Assembly (NCBI RefSeq): GCF_041146875.1
Contig: NZ_JBFRXP010000006.1
Coordinates: 62,001 to 126,000, forward strand
Length of the DNA stretch: 64,000 bases
From: Igneacidithiobacillus sp041146875
GTDB lineage: Bacteria > Pseudomonadota > Gammaproteobacteria > Acidithiobacillales > Acidithiobacillaceae
Direction: 5' to 3'
In this document: positions 40,847 through 50,230 of the stretch, one piece after another
How the letters are laid out: every line of letters starts with the position of its first letter
Position numbering within the stretch: the first letter of the stretch is position 1
Translations under genes and position numbers: made by a program
Notes under the pieces: model-generated
Databases searched by the model: none
Seen by the model: the letters and a program-made list of their open reading frames with translations, nothing else
What the model was told of the DNA's origin: nothing

Positions 40847-43800
40847 TTACCCTCCCGCCGTCCGCTTTCGGCCTTTTCCAAAAGGCACCACCGTATCGTC
40901 GTCTAGCAAAGGATCAAACTGGTCCTGTTTTTGCCAATCCTCGTTAGTCTCTCCCTTCGGCTCGCCCTCGGCTACATCACCTAGCATCCAGGACCGGACC
41001 CTAAAACACCGAACGGAACCGAAGATGGTTATGGTGGCTGTTTCTGCAGTGCTCTTTTCGAGGATGCCTTTATCGGCCAGGTATTTGGTGAAGGCACGCT
41101 GGTCTACCCGTTGGCAAAATTCCCGCCGAAAGACCTCCGTGGGGATCCGGAACCAGCCTTCTGGACCGTCTTCCTTTCCCTTGTCGTAGAACTTGAAATC
41201 TCCCCACATTTCCCCGCTGAGCCGTTGCTCGGCTAGTTTGCCATAGCCGGGAAATGTGAACTTAAGTTGTCCTTGGGCCAAGAGCTTTCGTTTCAGCTCC
41301 AGCTCTGCCCGGAGAAGGTCGGACGATTCGTCTCCGCCCCGATTTTCCCGCCAGAGCTGAAAGAGTTCCGCGCAGGCTGAGCGAATGCTCCCACCAGGTA
41401 GCAGCAGCACTCCCAAATCAATGGCTAGTTCTCCAGCAAAAGCCAGAGCCCCGAAGTTGTAAGCTGCTCGTCGGACCTGACCATCCACCTCCGCCTCTCC
41501 CAGCTCCGCTGTGGCCCAGTTTTGCTGAAAGCTTTGGTATTCGTCCATCAGATTCCGCTCCTCCGGCAGTTGTAAAAACCGCTCCAAGAAGACCCGCCCC
41601 GCCCAACCATGATGCATCCTCACCCCAGCATTGATCCGGTCAATGAGCTCCTTGGAACTACCCATACCGTTTAATGCCTGAACCACCCCTGTAGACCGTC
41701 CATTGGTCACGTCCACGTCCAGGAAGCGAAGCTCTTGCCCGGCCATCACTTTGTCACCAGCCCACTCCATCAAGTCCGCTAAGAGCACCTCACCGCTGGC
41801 CAAAAATGCAAGCCGAAACTGGGCCACCGGACGCTGGCTAGCATCTTGCCGGAGCCGGACCTTGCCTTGCTTATTGCCTAAGAGATAGACAGCCGCGCCA
41901 ATGTCCTGACCCGCTTGCCCCAACTCATCCAATACCAGAAGGCTGTCATTCCGCCCCTCGGCCATGGATTCCAGGGCATTACTGGTGGCCCGCCAACTCT
42001 GGACAAAGATCCCAGGGTCCCCCCAGACAGAAGCCGCCAGGCGCAGAGCGGTCGTTTTGCCTGAGCTTGAAGAGCCCCTGAGGTACACGCCAATGTTGTC
42101 TTCCAGCAAGCGTAGCGGTGTGAGCAGAGGACCGCAAAAGGCCACAGCAAGCGCCAACAAGAAATTGCTGTTTCCCTGACAGGTCTCGAATACCAGCCGC
42201 TGCCACTCGGCCAATTCCCCACCTGTGGCAAAGGGGTCGGGCTGAAAGGTTCCGGCAAAGCCAATGGACTCCTCCCCATCAGGCGTGCCGATGGTCACAG
42301 CGGGAAGGACGTATTGCTGTCCTATCCAGCCGATACGCTCTGAGACGCGCCGGAGTGTTTGCACAGAGTACCGCTCCAGATAATTGGTGATGGTGCCTTT
42401 GTCCCCTTTCTCATAAAAACTTGCACCTGCCTCTGCCAGTGTTTTGCGGAAGTCTTCGCGTCCATACAAGGCTCCTTTAGACAAAAACAGGTTTTTCCAC
42501 TCTCCTGTGGGGGTTTGTAAGGTGAGCGTTAACCCCCACGCGCCATTGCCCATCTGCTCCCAGCGGTCCCGTACATAAATGGGCGAGCACATCGGATGGT
42601 ATATGACGCCGTCCTTTCTATCCTCTATAAACCATATCCTGTCTGCGTAAGCCTGAAATGGATAAAAGTTCTCCGGCCAATTAATCCCGTCGGGGAAGTA
42701 AGACTCAGCATCAACCCCAACGTCCACCTCTGTGATCCACCCCAGCTGGTCCCGGACCAAAGCGTAAGCGCCCTCAGACAGCTCCTTCAGCGGGATGCAA
42801 GCATCGTCTCCGTACCGGTACGAAAACCACGGATCAGACTTCTTCACGTACCAGGACCCAGGGGTGTTCTCATCGGTAAAGAAAAGTTGCACCACCGTCT
42901 TTCCCATTTTTAGCCGGTTGCTCACCAGTTCCCTGCCGGTCTTCAGCTCACCCGCAGGGGGTGCCCAATACTCCTGGTCCTGGATCTTCTTGTTGGCCCG
43001 AATCCGCATCTTCTCTGTTTCATAACCATTTTTCTTCGCCCAGTCGTCACGAATCCCTTTCTTTTTCGCGCTAACGGACTGAGGATCCAAACTCCGCAGG
43101 TCTGGTAGATCAACAGCAGGACGTGCATGCGGTACCAAACGTACCCGATCACTGCCGCTGATGCTGGTGCGTATCGCCTTATCAACAATCGGATTAGCCG
43201 TATAGTGAAGTTGTACCGCGCTCTTGATGACTGACAGGTCAATACCTGTTACCGGCAAAGGAACAATGCCAGCGCGCTCCCGAAGGGAGTAGAATCCCGT
43301 ATCGTAACAAAATCCCTCCAGATACGCGGACAATAGCACGCCCTGAACGGGTTGCTGAAGCAAAAACCACAAGTGCACCCGCACCCCCGACCGGTAAGGG
43401 GTTCCGTCAGGATTCAGAATACCCGCAGAGTTGCTGACCTGCGCCACATAGCTGACATCATGAAAGCATGCGGGTAGCTTTTCCTGGATCAGCCAGTCAA
43501 ACGCTTCGGAACTCTGGGGATTCATGCCTTCTGGGGGTTCAACGCCATCAATGTCCAGCATCACCCAGCGCGTACCTTCAGCGGGTTCCGCGAAATTATC
43601 CAGTGTTCGCGCTACCTTTTTACCATCACCTCCACCTTTGTAAACCCCCCGGATAACAGCTCTTCTGGGCTGGATCGCCAGAACCGAAAGGAGCGCAAAA
43701 AGATCGTCAATGATCTCTATGGTGTTGCATGGCGGAGCAACAACGTCAAAGGTTTTCACCATATCATACGGTTTTGCGGCAATCTTTCCCTCATCATTAA

Positions 43801-43864
43801 GGGTGAAGGTCTTGCAGAGTTTGTTGCGTGAAGCAGTTTCCAGGACGGTTAGTTTCAGGCTCAT
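40847..43864 (-). CDS. DUF927-type primase/helicase-like replication protein
   Basis: The 1005-aa protein has an N-terminal region reminiscent of archaeo-eukaryotic primases (MLDIDGVEPP near 103, then RSGVRVHLWFLL near 160), a middle region, and a C-terminal DUF927/helicase-like ATPase with Walker A GSSSSGKT near 597-604 and Walker B LLVLDELGQ near 640. Large proteins of this type replicate P4-like satellites and plasmid-like islands. The gene is preceded by an AlpA-type regulator and followed by the iteron array. It should let the excised element replicate, or aid amplification. Exact family is unproven. Confidence 0.8.
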   Translation of the reverse strand: MSLKLTVLETASRNKLCKTFTLNDEGKIAAKPYDMVKTFDVVAPPCNTIEIIDDLFALLSVLAIQPRRAVIRGVYKGGGDGKKVARTLDNFAEPAEGTRWVMLDIDGVEPPEGMNPQSSEAFDWLIQEKLPACFHDVSYVAQVSNSAGILNPDGTPYRSGVRVHLWFLLQQPVQGVLLSAYLEGFCYDTGFYSLRERAGIVPLPVTGIDLSVIKSAVQLHYTANPIVDKAIRTSISGSDRVRLVPHARPAVDLPDLRSLDPQSVSAKKKGIRDDWAKKNGYETEKMRIRANKKIQDQEYWAPPAGELKTGRELVSNRLKMGKTVVQLFFTDENTPGSWYVKKSDPWFSYRYGDDACIPLKELSEGAYALVRDQLGWITEVDVGVDAESYFPDGINWPENFYPFQAYADRIWFIEDRKDGVIYHPMCSPIYVRDRWEQMGNGAWGLTLTLQTPTGEWKNLFLSKGALYGREDFRKTLAEAGASFYEKGDKGTITNYLERYSVQTLRRVSERIGWIGQQYVLPAVTIGTPDGEESIGFAGTFQPDPFATGGELAEWQRLVFETCQGNSNFLLALAVAFCGPLLTPLRLLEDNIGVYLRGSSSSGKTTALRLAASVWGDPGIFVQSWRATSNALESMAEGRNDSLLVLDELGQAGQDIGAAVYLLGNKQGKVRLRQDASQRPVAQFRLAFLASGEVLLADLMEWAGDKVMAGQELRFLDVDVTNGRSTGVVQALNGMGSSKELIDRINAGVRMHHGWAGRVFLERFLQLPEERNLMDEYQSFQQNWATAELGEAEVDGQVRRAAYNFGALAFAGELAIDLGVLLLPGGSIRSACAELFQLWRENRGGDESSDLLRAELELKRKLLAQGQLKFTFPGYGKLAEQRLSGEMWGDFKFYDKGKEDGPEGWFRIPTEVFRREFCQRVDQRAFTKYLADKGILEKSTAETATITIFGSVRCFRVRSWMLGDVAEGEPKGETNEDWQKQDQFDPLLDDDTVVPFGKGRKRTAGG

Positions 43865-44107
43865 TCTGTATCTCCGTTGCGCATATCAAAAAAACATTCA
43901 GTCTCGTACATCATTGTTAAAAATTGAATATATGCTTCGTTCATTACCGTTATGTCCTCGTTGGTTACATTCAAATAAGCTCAGCTTGCCTGGTGGATTG
44001 TGCCAAGCCTGGCCAAGATACAATCACAATAGATCCATAAAATAAATCATTATCCATGGAGATCTGTACCAATTTTAGGTGAATGCTGCATTCGCTATTT
44101 TCTGCGG

Positions 44108-44317
44108 CTATTTACCACCAGACGTTGCAGCGCTTATCTCTGAAGTAGAAGAAAATCTGTGATGCTTGATGAATCTTTCAATGTCGTCTTTATCGTAGCG
44201 AACACGCCTCCCGATCTTGATGAACGGCACCCTTCCGTACAGGCTGCGGTCTTTTTCCAACCAGCTCTGGGAAATCCCCAGCATTACTGCTGCTTCCGAT
44301 GTTGTTAGCAAACCCAT
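44108..44317 (-). CDS. AlpA-like helix-turn-helix DNA-binding protein
   Basis: The 69-aa protein has a MerR/AlpA-type winged helix-turn-helix: LLTTSEAAVMLGISQSWLEK then RVPFIKIGRRVRYDKDDIERF. Such small proteins act as excisionase or as activators of the integrase in P4-type islands. The ATG at 44317 has GGAG eight bases upstream; the open frame runs 16 codons further. It lies upstream of the replication gene on the same strand, separated by about 240 bases. Confidence 0.85.
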   Translation of the reverse strand: MGLLTTSEAAVMLGISQSWLEKDRSLYGRVPFIKIGRRVRYDKDDIERFIKHHRFSSTSEISAATSGGK

Positions 44318-44977
44318 TTCATGATCTCCATATCCATTGGCCCTTGCGGGCGCTGTGGTCAGCACCGTGCTGATCGTGTGCCATAATACAAAGAGCTAAC
44401 TATATGAAAAGGTTATATATATTATGCAATGCGCGCTTTCCGTGACGGAAAGAGCTATAAGGGGAAATGCTGTATAATCAATAAGATGCAAGATAATCCG
44501 CAACCTATTAGGAATGGTCTTAAAGTAGATATTGTATATACAGATGAAGGGAGGGGGTGCTGGGGAGGGTTTTGCTGCAGAGGTTCCTGATCTGCTACCT
44601 GTACGCCACAGGATTGGCTGCTTTGAAGTGGTTGTTTGGTGGAAGCGTTGGGACAGACACACGCCTGGTCCGCCACTATGCTCTTGCTGAGTTCCCCTTA
44701 GCTCTATGCCGCAACTCTCCCTTACGGGATGGCTTTTTCAAGTGCAAAAAAGGGTTCCTGTCACACATACCACGGCCAGGTCAGCCGTGCCTTGGCAGAG
44801 TGGTTTTGCAGCAGACTTTGGCTTTCTGGGCTGAGGGGATGGAGAGGGTTCCAGACCGCAGGTAAGACTGTATATTTATACAGCAAAAGTGCGAAAGGCG
44901 CCCCCCGTTCACCCTGGGGAGATCAGTGCCCTCGTTTACCGCCAGGAATGGGCTTCGTCCCCGCCGTCATCGCCAGA
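44318..44977. other. Gene-poor region between alpA and the integrase operon
   Basis: About 660 bases contain no gene I can support; candidate short frames lack good starts or family likeness. The segment contains the LexA-box-like site at 44868-44883, and AT-rich sequences near 44395-44540 (for example ATATATATTATGC) that could be promoters for the minus-strand alpA gene. It may also carry decayed sequence. Confidence 0.5.
44868..44883. promoter_or_regulatory. LexA-box-like palindrome (SOS operator candidate)
   Basis: CTGTATATTTATACAG has the full CTGT-N8-ACAG ends and an all-AT centre, matching the gamma-proteobacterial LexA consensus closely. Nothing with a strong start follows within 100 bases on the plus strand; on the minus strand the next genes are alpA (44317) and the replication gene. 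An SOS-linked excision or replication switch is plausible, but I cannot show which promoter it controls. Confidence 0.5.
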
Positions 44978-45721
44978 TCAATCAGGCCTTCTTCCAGACC
45001 GGCGCTCCGATTCACGCTTTAGTACCTGTAGGATGTGGCGGGCATCGGTGCTGGTGTAGGGATGGATAGGTTGGCTAAATTGTCTGAGCCATCTAGGGTC
45101 GTTCCACATTTCTTGAATTTCCTCCTCAATGGCACCCAAGTCCGGGTGGGGAGAATCGTCCGTCAGGTTCGAAAAGTGCGTGTCATACACTTTCAAGAGC
45201 ATTCTTAACAGTGGGGCGGTGTAACCCACGTCCGCAGGGTCCAGCACTCGTTGCCGGGTATCCAGATAGCTGGGTATCTCCCAACCCTGAGTCCGGGCAT
45301 ACGCCTGAAGAACCTCATACCGGTAATGGTTTGGTCTGGTGGGTAGAGGCCGTATGAGCTCAGCATCTCTGGCATCCATAAGCGCCGAGTACCTGGTTAT
45401 CACCGTTCTCTCCCGATGGTCCGGAAAGGTTACCGGCTGCCATGCAGATCTCGTGAGATCCACGAACTCATTGTGATCACCAACGTTTCCTTCTTCGCTT
45501 TCGTAGATCACATCGGCAAAATCTGCTGCGGAATCATAGAGAAACCGATACTCAGAGGGAAGAGCGCCAGGATACGGTGGGGCAGCGACGATCTGCAGAC
45601 GATTAGGATCTAACTCAGACAGGTAACAGGCGAATTCCCATAAGGTGAGCAGGATAGGAGGTATCCATGTGTTATCCCGAGCCAACTGATAAACGCTCAA
45701 TACATCATCCGCATCAGTCAT
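44978..45721 (-). CDS. Hypothetical protein coupled to the integrase
   Basis: The 247-aa protein is unrecognised. It is rich in Asp, Glu, Tyr, Pro and Arg and has no membrane or signal segment (DADDVLSVYQLARDNTWIPP at the N-terminus; a basic tail ERRSGRRPD). Its ATG overlaps the integrase stop as ATGA (45718-45721), so it is made with the integrase. This suggests a role in integration, excision or superinfection control, which is inference. Confidence 0.6.
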   Translation of the reverse strand: MTDADDVLSVYQLARDNTWIPPILLTLWEFACYLSELDPNRLQIVAAPPYPGALPSEYRFLYDSAADFADVIYESEEGNVGDHNEFVDLTRSAWQPVTFPDHRERTVITRYSALMDARDAELIRPLPTRPNHYRYEVLQAYARTQGWEIPSYLDTRQRVLDPADVGYTAPLLRMLLKVYDTHFSNLTDDSPHPDLGAIEEEIQEMWNDPRWLRQFSQPIHPYTSTDARHILQVLKRESERRSGRRPD

Positions 45722-46911
45722 CCTTCCTCTACCCTTTCCAGAATCTTCTGGCTAATCCGTTCCATCGGCTCCCGTAGCCGTTCTACGTCCGTGATGATAT
45801 ACCCAGCGGTGACGTCTCCTCTATCCTGCCGGTGGTTCACGAGCCGTTTAACAGCATAAGGGCTGATCTCCAGGCTATCGGCCACCGTGATGAACGTCCG
45901 CCGGAGGTCGTGTGGGGTGATGAGAATGCCGGTCTGTCTCCCCACCGCTTCCAGTGCTTTGCGGGGTTCTTGAATATAGCCGGTCTGACCATTTCCAGGA
46001 AAAACATAGGGACTGTCGGGGTTGGCCTGGACTTGCCGCTGCTGGAGCAAGCCGTAGAGAAAGGAAGACAACGGTAACGCCAGCGGGTCGTGGTTCTTGG
46101 TCTGGGTGACCGTGAGCAGATGATTGGCAAAATCCACCTGGGACCACCGGAGCCCCGCTGCTTCTTCTCTACGCATCCCGGTAAAGAGCAGGAACAGGAG
46201 ATAGTCCCGGAGCACCGGATTGGGGAGGTCTTGCACAGCACGAAACCACGGACCCAGGTCGGCTGGCCCTAGGTGGCCCTGTCTTCTGGGGATTCGGTTC
46301 CAGACTCGGGTTTGTGAGAGGATCTGTACGGGGTTATTGATGAAAAGGGGATGTTCCTCGGTCCCGTACTGGTGCTGGGCAAAGTTCAGCACCGCCTTCA
46401 GCACCCGCATCACGGCATTGGCGGTGGCCGCTCCGTTGTTGCTGGTGAGTGACTGAAAACGTTGGCTGACCTTCTCTCGGCTGATCTGGGTGATGGGTTT
46501 GTCGGCCCAGTCGTTGAGGTAGAGTACCCCCACCCGCTGGTATTCCGTGACCGTTTTAGGGCTCAGTTCCCGCCCTTGCAGGTAAGCGTCCAGCGCTTCT
46601 CGTAAGGTAACACGATGCTGCCGAGCTTCCCGTTTCTTTTGAAGGGGGTCCCTCCCACCCGCCATCTCTGCCAGGAGCTTCTGGGCTTCTGTACGGGCGT
46701 TGTCTGGTGTCCAAGGGCCGTAGGCGCCAATCGTAATCCGCTTGGGCTTGCCGTTGACCCGGCGTTCCACGATGAAGATTTTTCGTTCGGACGTGACCTT
46801 CAGACCAAAGCCGGTCAGCTCGCCGTCACGGTAAAACGCGGGGGGCTTGCCTTTGGGCTGGAAGGGAACGGCATCAACGGCACGCTTAGTGAGACGAGTG
46901 AGTTCAGGCAT
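45718..46911 (-). CDS. int: P4-type tyrosine-recombinase integrase
   Basis: The 397-aa protein has an N-terminal arm-DNA-binding domain of the DUF4102 type (LTKRAVDAVPFQPKGKPPAF), a central core-binding domain, and a catalytic domain with Arg in GMRREEAAGLRW, HDLRRTF (His-x-x-Arg) and the C-terminal nucleophile Tyr in GDVTAGYIITDVERL. All catalytic residues are visible. It is the right-hand terminal gene of the island, about 175 bases from attR, the standard position for integrases that use tRNA genes. It should recombine the 51-bp tRNA-Thr repeats. Confidence 0.95.
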   Translation of the reverse strand: MPELTRLTKRAVDAVPFQPKGKPPAFYRDGELTGFGLKVTSERKIFIVERRVNGKPKRITIGAYGPWTPDNARTEAQKLLAEMAGGRDPLQKKREARQHRVTLREALDAYLQGRELSPKTVTEYQRVGVLYLNDWADKPITQISREKVSQRFQSLTSNNGAATANAVMRVLKAVLNFAQHQYGTEEHPLFINNPVQILSQTRVWNRIPRRQGHLGPADLGPWFRAVQDLPNPVLRDYLLFLLFTGMRREEAAGLRWSQVDFANHLLTVTQTKNHDPLALPLSSFLYGLLQQRQVQANPDSPYVFPGNGQTGYIQEPRKALEAVGRQTGILITPHDLRRTFITVADSLEISPYAVKRLVNHRQDRGDVTAGYIITDVERLREPMERISQKILERVEEG

Positions 46912-46938
46912 GTTTGTGACCTACTGACTATCCAGGGT

Positions 46939-46962
46939 AGTAGACACATAGTAGACGGTTGG
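46939..46962 (+). repeat. 24-bp island end repeat (right), candidate integrase arm site
   Basis: Exact match, same orientation, to 19998-20021. It lies 28 bases upstream of the integrase start codon and 124 bases inside attR, so it could also overlap the integrase promoter and allow autoregulation. Confidence 0.65.
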
Positions 46963-47086
46963 GAGGAAAACACAACCAACGATGTCCAACTCCGTGCAAG
47001 AAGACTGCTCTGTAACAGGATGTTTATAATGATTATTTGCAAGAGCATGCAAGAGCGTCAAACAAGGTAAAACATGCTAACGGCTA

Positions 47087-47137
47087 ATTCGTAATCAGTA
47101 GGTCAGAGGTTCGATTCCCCTCAACGGCACCATATAA
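47087..47137 (+). repeat. attR: 51-bp direct repeat, right end of the tRNA-Thr island
   Basis: Exact copy of 19905-19955, comprising the tRNA-Thr 3' half without its 5' half. The preceding bases (CATGCTAACGGCTA) do not continue the tRNA, so this is the displaced original 3' end. The island therefore spans about 27.2 kb. Confidence 0.93.
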
Positions 47138-47249
47138 CACAAGGTCTTAGGCGAAAGTCTAGGCCATTGATGCAGATTGAGCAGGGTCATCCCGCTGCCC
47201 ACCCTAACGATACGCCGGATATAGTGATGCTATCAGAGCCAAGGGTGGT

Positions 47250-47936
47250 CTACGCCAGCACCCGGGCAATCTCGTGATAGCCGGATTGCAGCCAAGTCTT
47301 TACGCGCTGCCGCTCCAGGAGGCCGAGACCTGCTTCTGGGTCGGACTGCCGCGCCGCCCAAAAACTGCTGCTCTTGGCATCGATCTTATTCATAGTGCTG
47401 GCGTGCAAGCGTTTTAGCTCCATCGCCTGAGCGCCAAGCTCGCGAGCCCGAGCCAATAAACCAGAATCGCGCAGCAGGCTAAAATCATCACCGCGCAGAT
47501 GATTCAGGACCAGCACATAGTGCATACGAACGTCAAAGCGATCTAACAGGTTGCGCAACAGGTCCACAGAATCCTTACCAGAGTCCATTACATGCCAATA
47601 GCGGATATTCACTCCCACTTCTGTTGCCAGCCCAAGCAAATCCGATTCGTCCATCCAGGTAGTGAGCGATTCCCGGGTTTGTGCCGCGAGATCGACCAGG
47701 ACCATCTGATCACTGGCAGCAGCCGCCTCCATGATGCGGTCCAGACTGACATAGTTATCTGCCGAAACCTTCGTCGTATAATCGGCGTAAAAACGCATCA
47801 GCGCAGCGTGGGAGCGGTCGCTATCGAAGGCAACAAATGCCATCTCGTGATCAATAAAATACTGCGCCAACAAGCGTGCCAAAACAGATTTTCCAACGCC
47901 ACCCTTCTCACCACCAACAAAGTGAATCGTGCTCAT
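47250..47936 (-). CDS. ParA/MinD-like P-loop ATPase
   Basis: The 228-aa protein starts MSTIHFVGGEKGGVGKSVLA with the deviant Walker A (KGGVGKS) of ParA/MinD/CobQ ATPases, then AFVAFDSDRSHA and a Walker B (MVLVDLAAQ). The ATG at 47936 has GGGAGAATGGCAG upstream; the frame runs 99 codons further without family likeness. No partner parB or minC gene is adjacent, so partitioning is not certain; positioning or mobilisation roles are alternatives. It lies on the chromosomal side of attR. Confidence 0.85.
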   Translation of the reverse strand: MSTIHFVGGEKGGVGKSVLARLLAQYFIDHEMAFVAFDSDRSHAALMRFYADYTTKVSADNYVSLDRIMEAAAASDQMVLVDLAAQTRESLTTWMDESDLLGLATEVGVNIRYWHVMDSGKDSVDLLRNLLDRFDVRMHYVLVLNHLRGDDFSLLRDSGLLARARELGAQAMELKRLHASTMNKIDAKSSSFWAARQSDPEAGLGLLERQRVKTWLQSGYHEIARVLA

Positions 47937-48033
47937 CTGCCATTCTCCCAATAAAAACTCATTCCGCACAACAAACTGGCCCAGAAACATGAAGATATCA
48001 ACAAAACAAAGCAACCGTCGAATAACCCGGCGC

Positions 48034-49227
48034 TCATCCAGCGAAATTAGTGACCTGTATTGCCGACGCCACCTTTTCCGCCCGCTGTCGCGCCTCGTCT
48101 GCCGTATCAGCACTGGCCAAGGCAACACCCAGACGACGTAGTTTCTCTGCCTGTGGTTTGCCAAACAGACGCAGGTCGCTCTCTGGCACCGACAACGCGG
48201 CGGAAAGTCCCTCATATTTCGGCCCCCAGCCAACCTTGGCCGCGCGAATCACCACCGAAGCGGAAGGCCGACGAAAACCGGGGTCTAGGGGCAAGCCGAG
48301 AATAGCGCGCAGATGGAGTTCAAATTCGTTCTGACGCTGACTGATAAGCGTCACCATGCCCGTATCATGCGGGCGCGGCGACAATTCGCTGAAAAATACT
48401 TCCTGGCCACGAATAAAAAATTCAACGCCAAATATTCCCCGTCCGCCTAGGGCATCTGTCACCCGCCGTGCCATTCCTTGCGCCGTTTGCAAAGTGCTCT
48501 CCGCCACGGGCTGCGGCTGCCAGGATTCAACGTAATCCCCAGCCTCCTGCCGATGGCCGATGGGCTCGCAAAATACCGTCTCGCCTGAGCCGCGCACAGT
48601 AAGCAACGTAATTTCAAAATCGAAATCGACAAAGCCCTCGACAATGACCCGCTGACCAGTCACCCGTCCAGCGCTCTGCGCCTCCTCCCAAGCCGCAACA
48701 ACGTCCTCGTGGCTACGCAGCAGCGACTGCCCTTTGCCACTGGAGGACATTACCGGCTTCACCACGCAGGGAAAGCCGATATTCGCCGCAGCAGATTCCA
48801 ACTCCGCAGCCGAGCCAGCAAACGCATAGGGCGAAGTCCGCAAATCGAGTTCCTCGGCAGCAAGACGGCGAATCCCTTCGCGGTCCATGGTCAAGCGTAC
48901 CGCCCGCGCGGTGGGAATCACGGTAGCGATACCCCGCTCTTCTATTTGCGCCAGCGCCTGGGTAGCAATCGCCTCAATCTCCGGCACCACGAAATCTGGT
49001 CGCTCTCGCCCCACCAATGCCAAAATCGCTTCGGCATCAGTCATATCGATCACATGGCTACGGTGCGCCACCTGCATGGCGGGCGCATCGGCATAGCGAT
49101 CCACGGCAATGGTCTCGACCCCCAGGCGCTGGGCCGCGATGACAAATTCCTTCCCCAACTCCCCGGCGCCAAGCAGCAAGAGCCGTGTTGCCCCCGCCGC
49201 GAGGGGCGTGCCTAATGAAATCTCCAT
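48034..49227 (-). CDS. purT: Formate-dependent phosphoribosylglycinamide formyltransferase (GAR transformylase 2)
   Basis: ATP-grasp enzyme that uses formate and ATP to formylate GAR in purine synthesis. The 397-aa protein starts with TRLLLLGAGELGKEFVIAAQ, and contains FPCVVKPVMSSSGKGQSLL, IVEGFVDFDFEITLLTVR and the active-site region FGVEFFIRGQEVFFSELSPR. Length and order match PurT. It is divergent from gnd, with 79 bases between the start codons. Confidence 0.96.
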   Translation of the reverse strand: MEISLGTPLAAGATRLLLLGAGELGKEFVIAAQRLGVETIAVDRYADAPAMQVAHRSHVIDMTDAEAILALVGRERPDFVVPEIEAIATQALAQIEERGIATVIPTARAVRLTMDREGIRRLAAEELDLRTSPYAFAGSAAELESAAANIGFPCVVKPVMSSSGKGQSLLRSHEDVVAAWEEAQSAGRVTGQRVIVEGFVDFDFEITLLTVRGSGETVFCEPIGHRQEAGDYVESWQPQPVAESTLQTAQGMARRVTDALGGRGIFGVEFFIRGQEVFFSELSPRPHDTGMVTLISQRQNEFELHLRAILGLPLDPGFRRPSASVVIRAAKVGWGPKYEGLSAALSVPESDLRLFGKPQAEKLRRLGVALASADTADEARQRAEKVASAIQVTNFAG

Positions 49228-49306
49228 TACTAACCTTCCCTACTCTTATCTTCTGACTATACTGAGAGAATAGCAGTGTAACGGGGCAAACGTCAGGAGG
49301 TGGGCA

Positions 49307-50230
49307 ATGACAGTCGGCAAGATCGGTATGGTGGGCTTGGGGCGGATGGGCGGCAATATGGCACGCCGCTTACAGCGGGATGGTGCCGAGGTGGTGGCCT
49401 ACAATCGGCATGTGGAAAAAGCTCAGGAGCTTGCCAAAGAAACCGGGATGCAAGCCGCTAACACACTGAAGGAGCTAGTGGATCAACTCCCCACGCCGCG
49501 CGTGTTGTGGTTGATGCTACCGGCGGGTGTGCCAACCGCGGAGCACATTGCCGAGGTTCTTCCTCTACTGGGCAAAGGCGATGTCCTGGTAAATGGTGCC
49601 AACGCCTTCTATGGCGATTCCATGGCCCAGGCCAAGGAAGTTGAAGCCCATGGCGTAGAGTATGTGGATGCCGGCGTTTCTGGCGGCGTTTGGGGCCTGC
49701 AAGAAGGCTATGCCCTTATGGTGGGTGGCAATCCGGAAGCAGTGGCAAAGGTCGAGCCGTTCTTAAAAATACTTGCCCCAGGCACCGACAAAGGTTGGCT
49801 CCATTGTGGGCCAGTGGGCAGCGGACACTTTGTGAAAATGGTCCACAACGGCATCGAATACGGAATGATGCAGGCGCTAGCCGAGGGTTTTGCTATCCTG
49901 CAGGGTAAGACGGAATTCGGCCTCGATCTGGCAGCAGTAGCGGAGATGTGGCGCTACGGTAGCGTGGTACGTTCGTGGTTGTTGGACCTGACCGCCGACA
50001 CGCTACAAAAAGACCAGGTATTGGATGATATTGCGCCGGTCGTGGCCGATTCTGGCGAGGGTCTGTGGACCGCACAAGCGGCATTGGAACAAAAAATTCC
50101 CGCCCCGGTGATCACCCTGGCACTACAAATGCGCTGGGCCAGTCAAGGCAAGGACGATTACGCAGCCAAGCTTTTGGCCATGATGCGCAACCAATTTGGC
50201 GGCCATGCCGTGATAAAGGAGTCGAAATGA
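49307..50230 (+). CDS. gnd: 6-phosphogluconate dehydrogenase, short (NAD-type) form
   Basis: Oxidatively decarboxylates 6-phosphogluconate to ribulose 5-phosphate. The 307-aa protein has a Rossmann GMVGLGRMGGNMARRL, YVDAGVSGGVWGLQEGYALMVGG and SGHFVKMVHNGIEYGMMQ. The length is that of the short GndA-like class rather than the 470-aa class. Cofactor preference (NAD or NADP) is inferred from class. The stop overlaps the zwf start as ATGA (50227-50230). Together they supply NADPH and pentoses for carbon fixation and nucleotide synthesis. Confidence 0.93.
   Translation: MTVGKIGMVGLGRMGGNMARRLQRDGAEVVAYNRHVEKAQELAKETGMQAANTLKELVDQLPTPRVLWLMLPAGVPTAEHIAEVLPLLGKGDVLVNGANAFYGDSMAQAKEVEAHGVEYVDAGVSGGVWGLQEGYALMVGGNPEAVAKVEPFLKILAPGTDKGWLHCGPVGSGHFVKMVHNGIEYGMMQALAEGFAILQGKTEFGLDLAAVAEMWRYGSVVRSWLLDLTADTLQKDQVLDDIAPVVADSGEGLWTAQAALEQKIPAPVITLALQMRWASQGKDDYAAKLLAMMRNQFGGHAVIKESK

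Noticed and set aside
44396..44865. Short open frames between alpA and the integrase operon
   Set aside because: They overlap on opposite strands, lack ribosome-binding sites and have low-complexity or implausible proteins.
47087..47137. A second complete tRNA-Thr
   Set aside because: Only the 3' 46 bases of the tRNA plus five flanking bases are present; the 5' acceptor strand and D arm are absent, so this is an att site.
47937..48233. N-terminal extension of the ParA-like protein to 48233
   Set aside because: The added residues are Arg/Cys-rich, overlap the end of purT, and the ATG at 47936 begins directly at the P-loop strand with a good ribosome-binding site.
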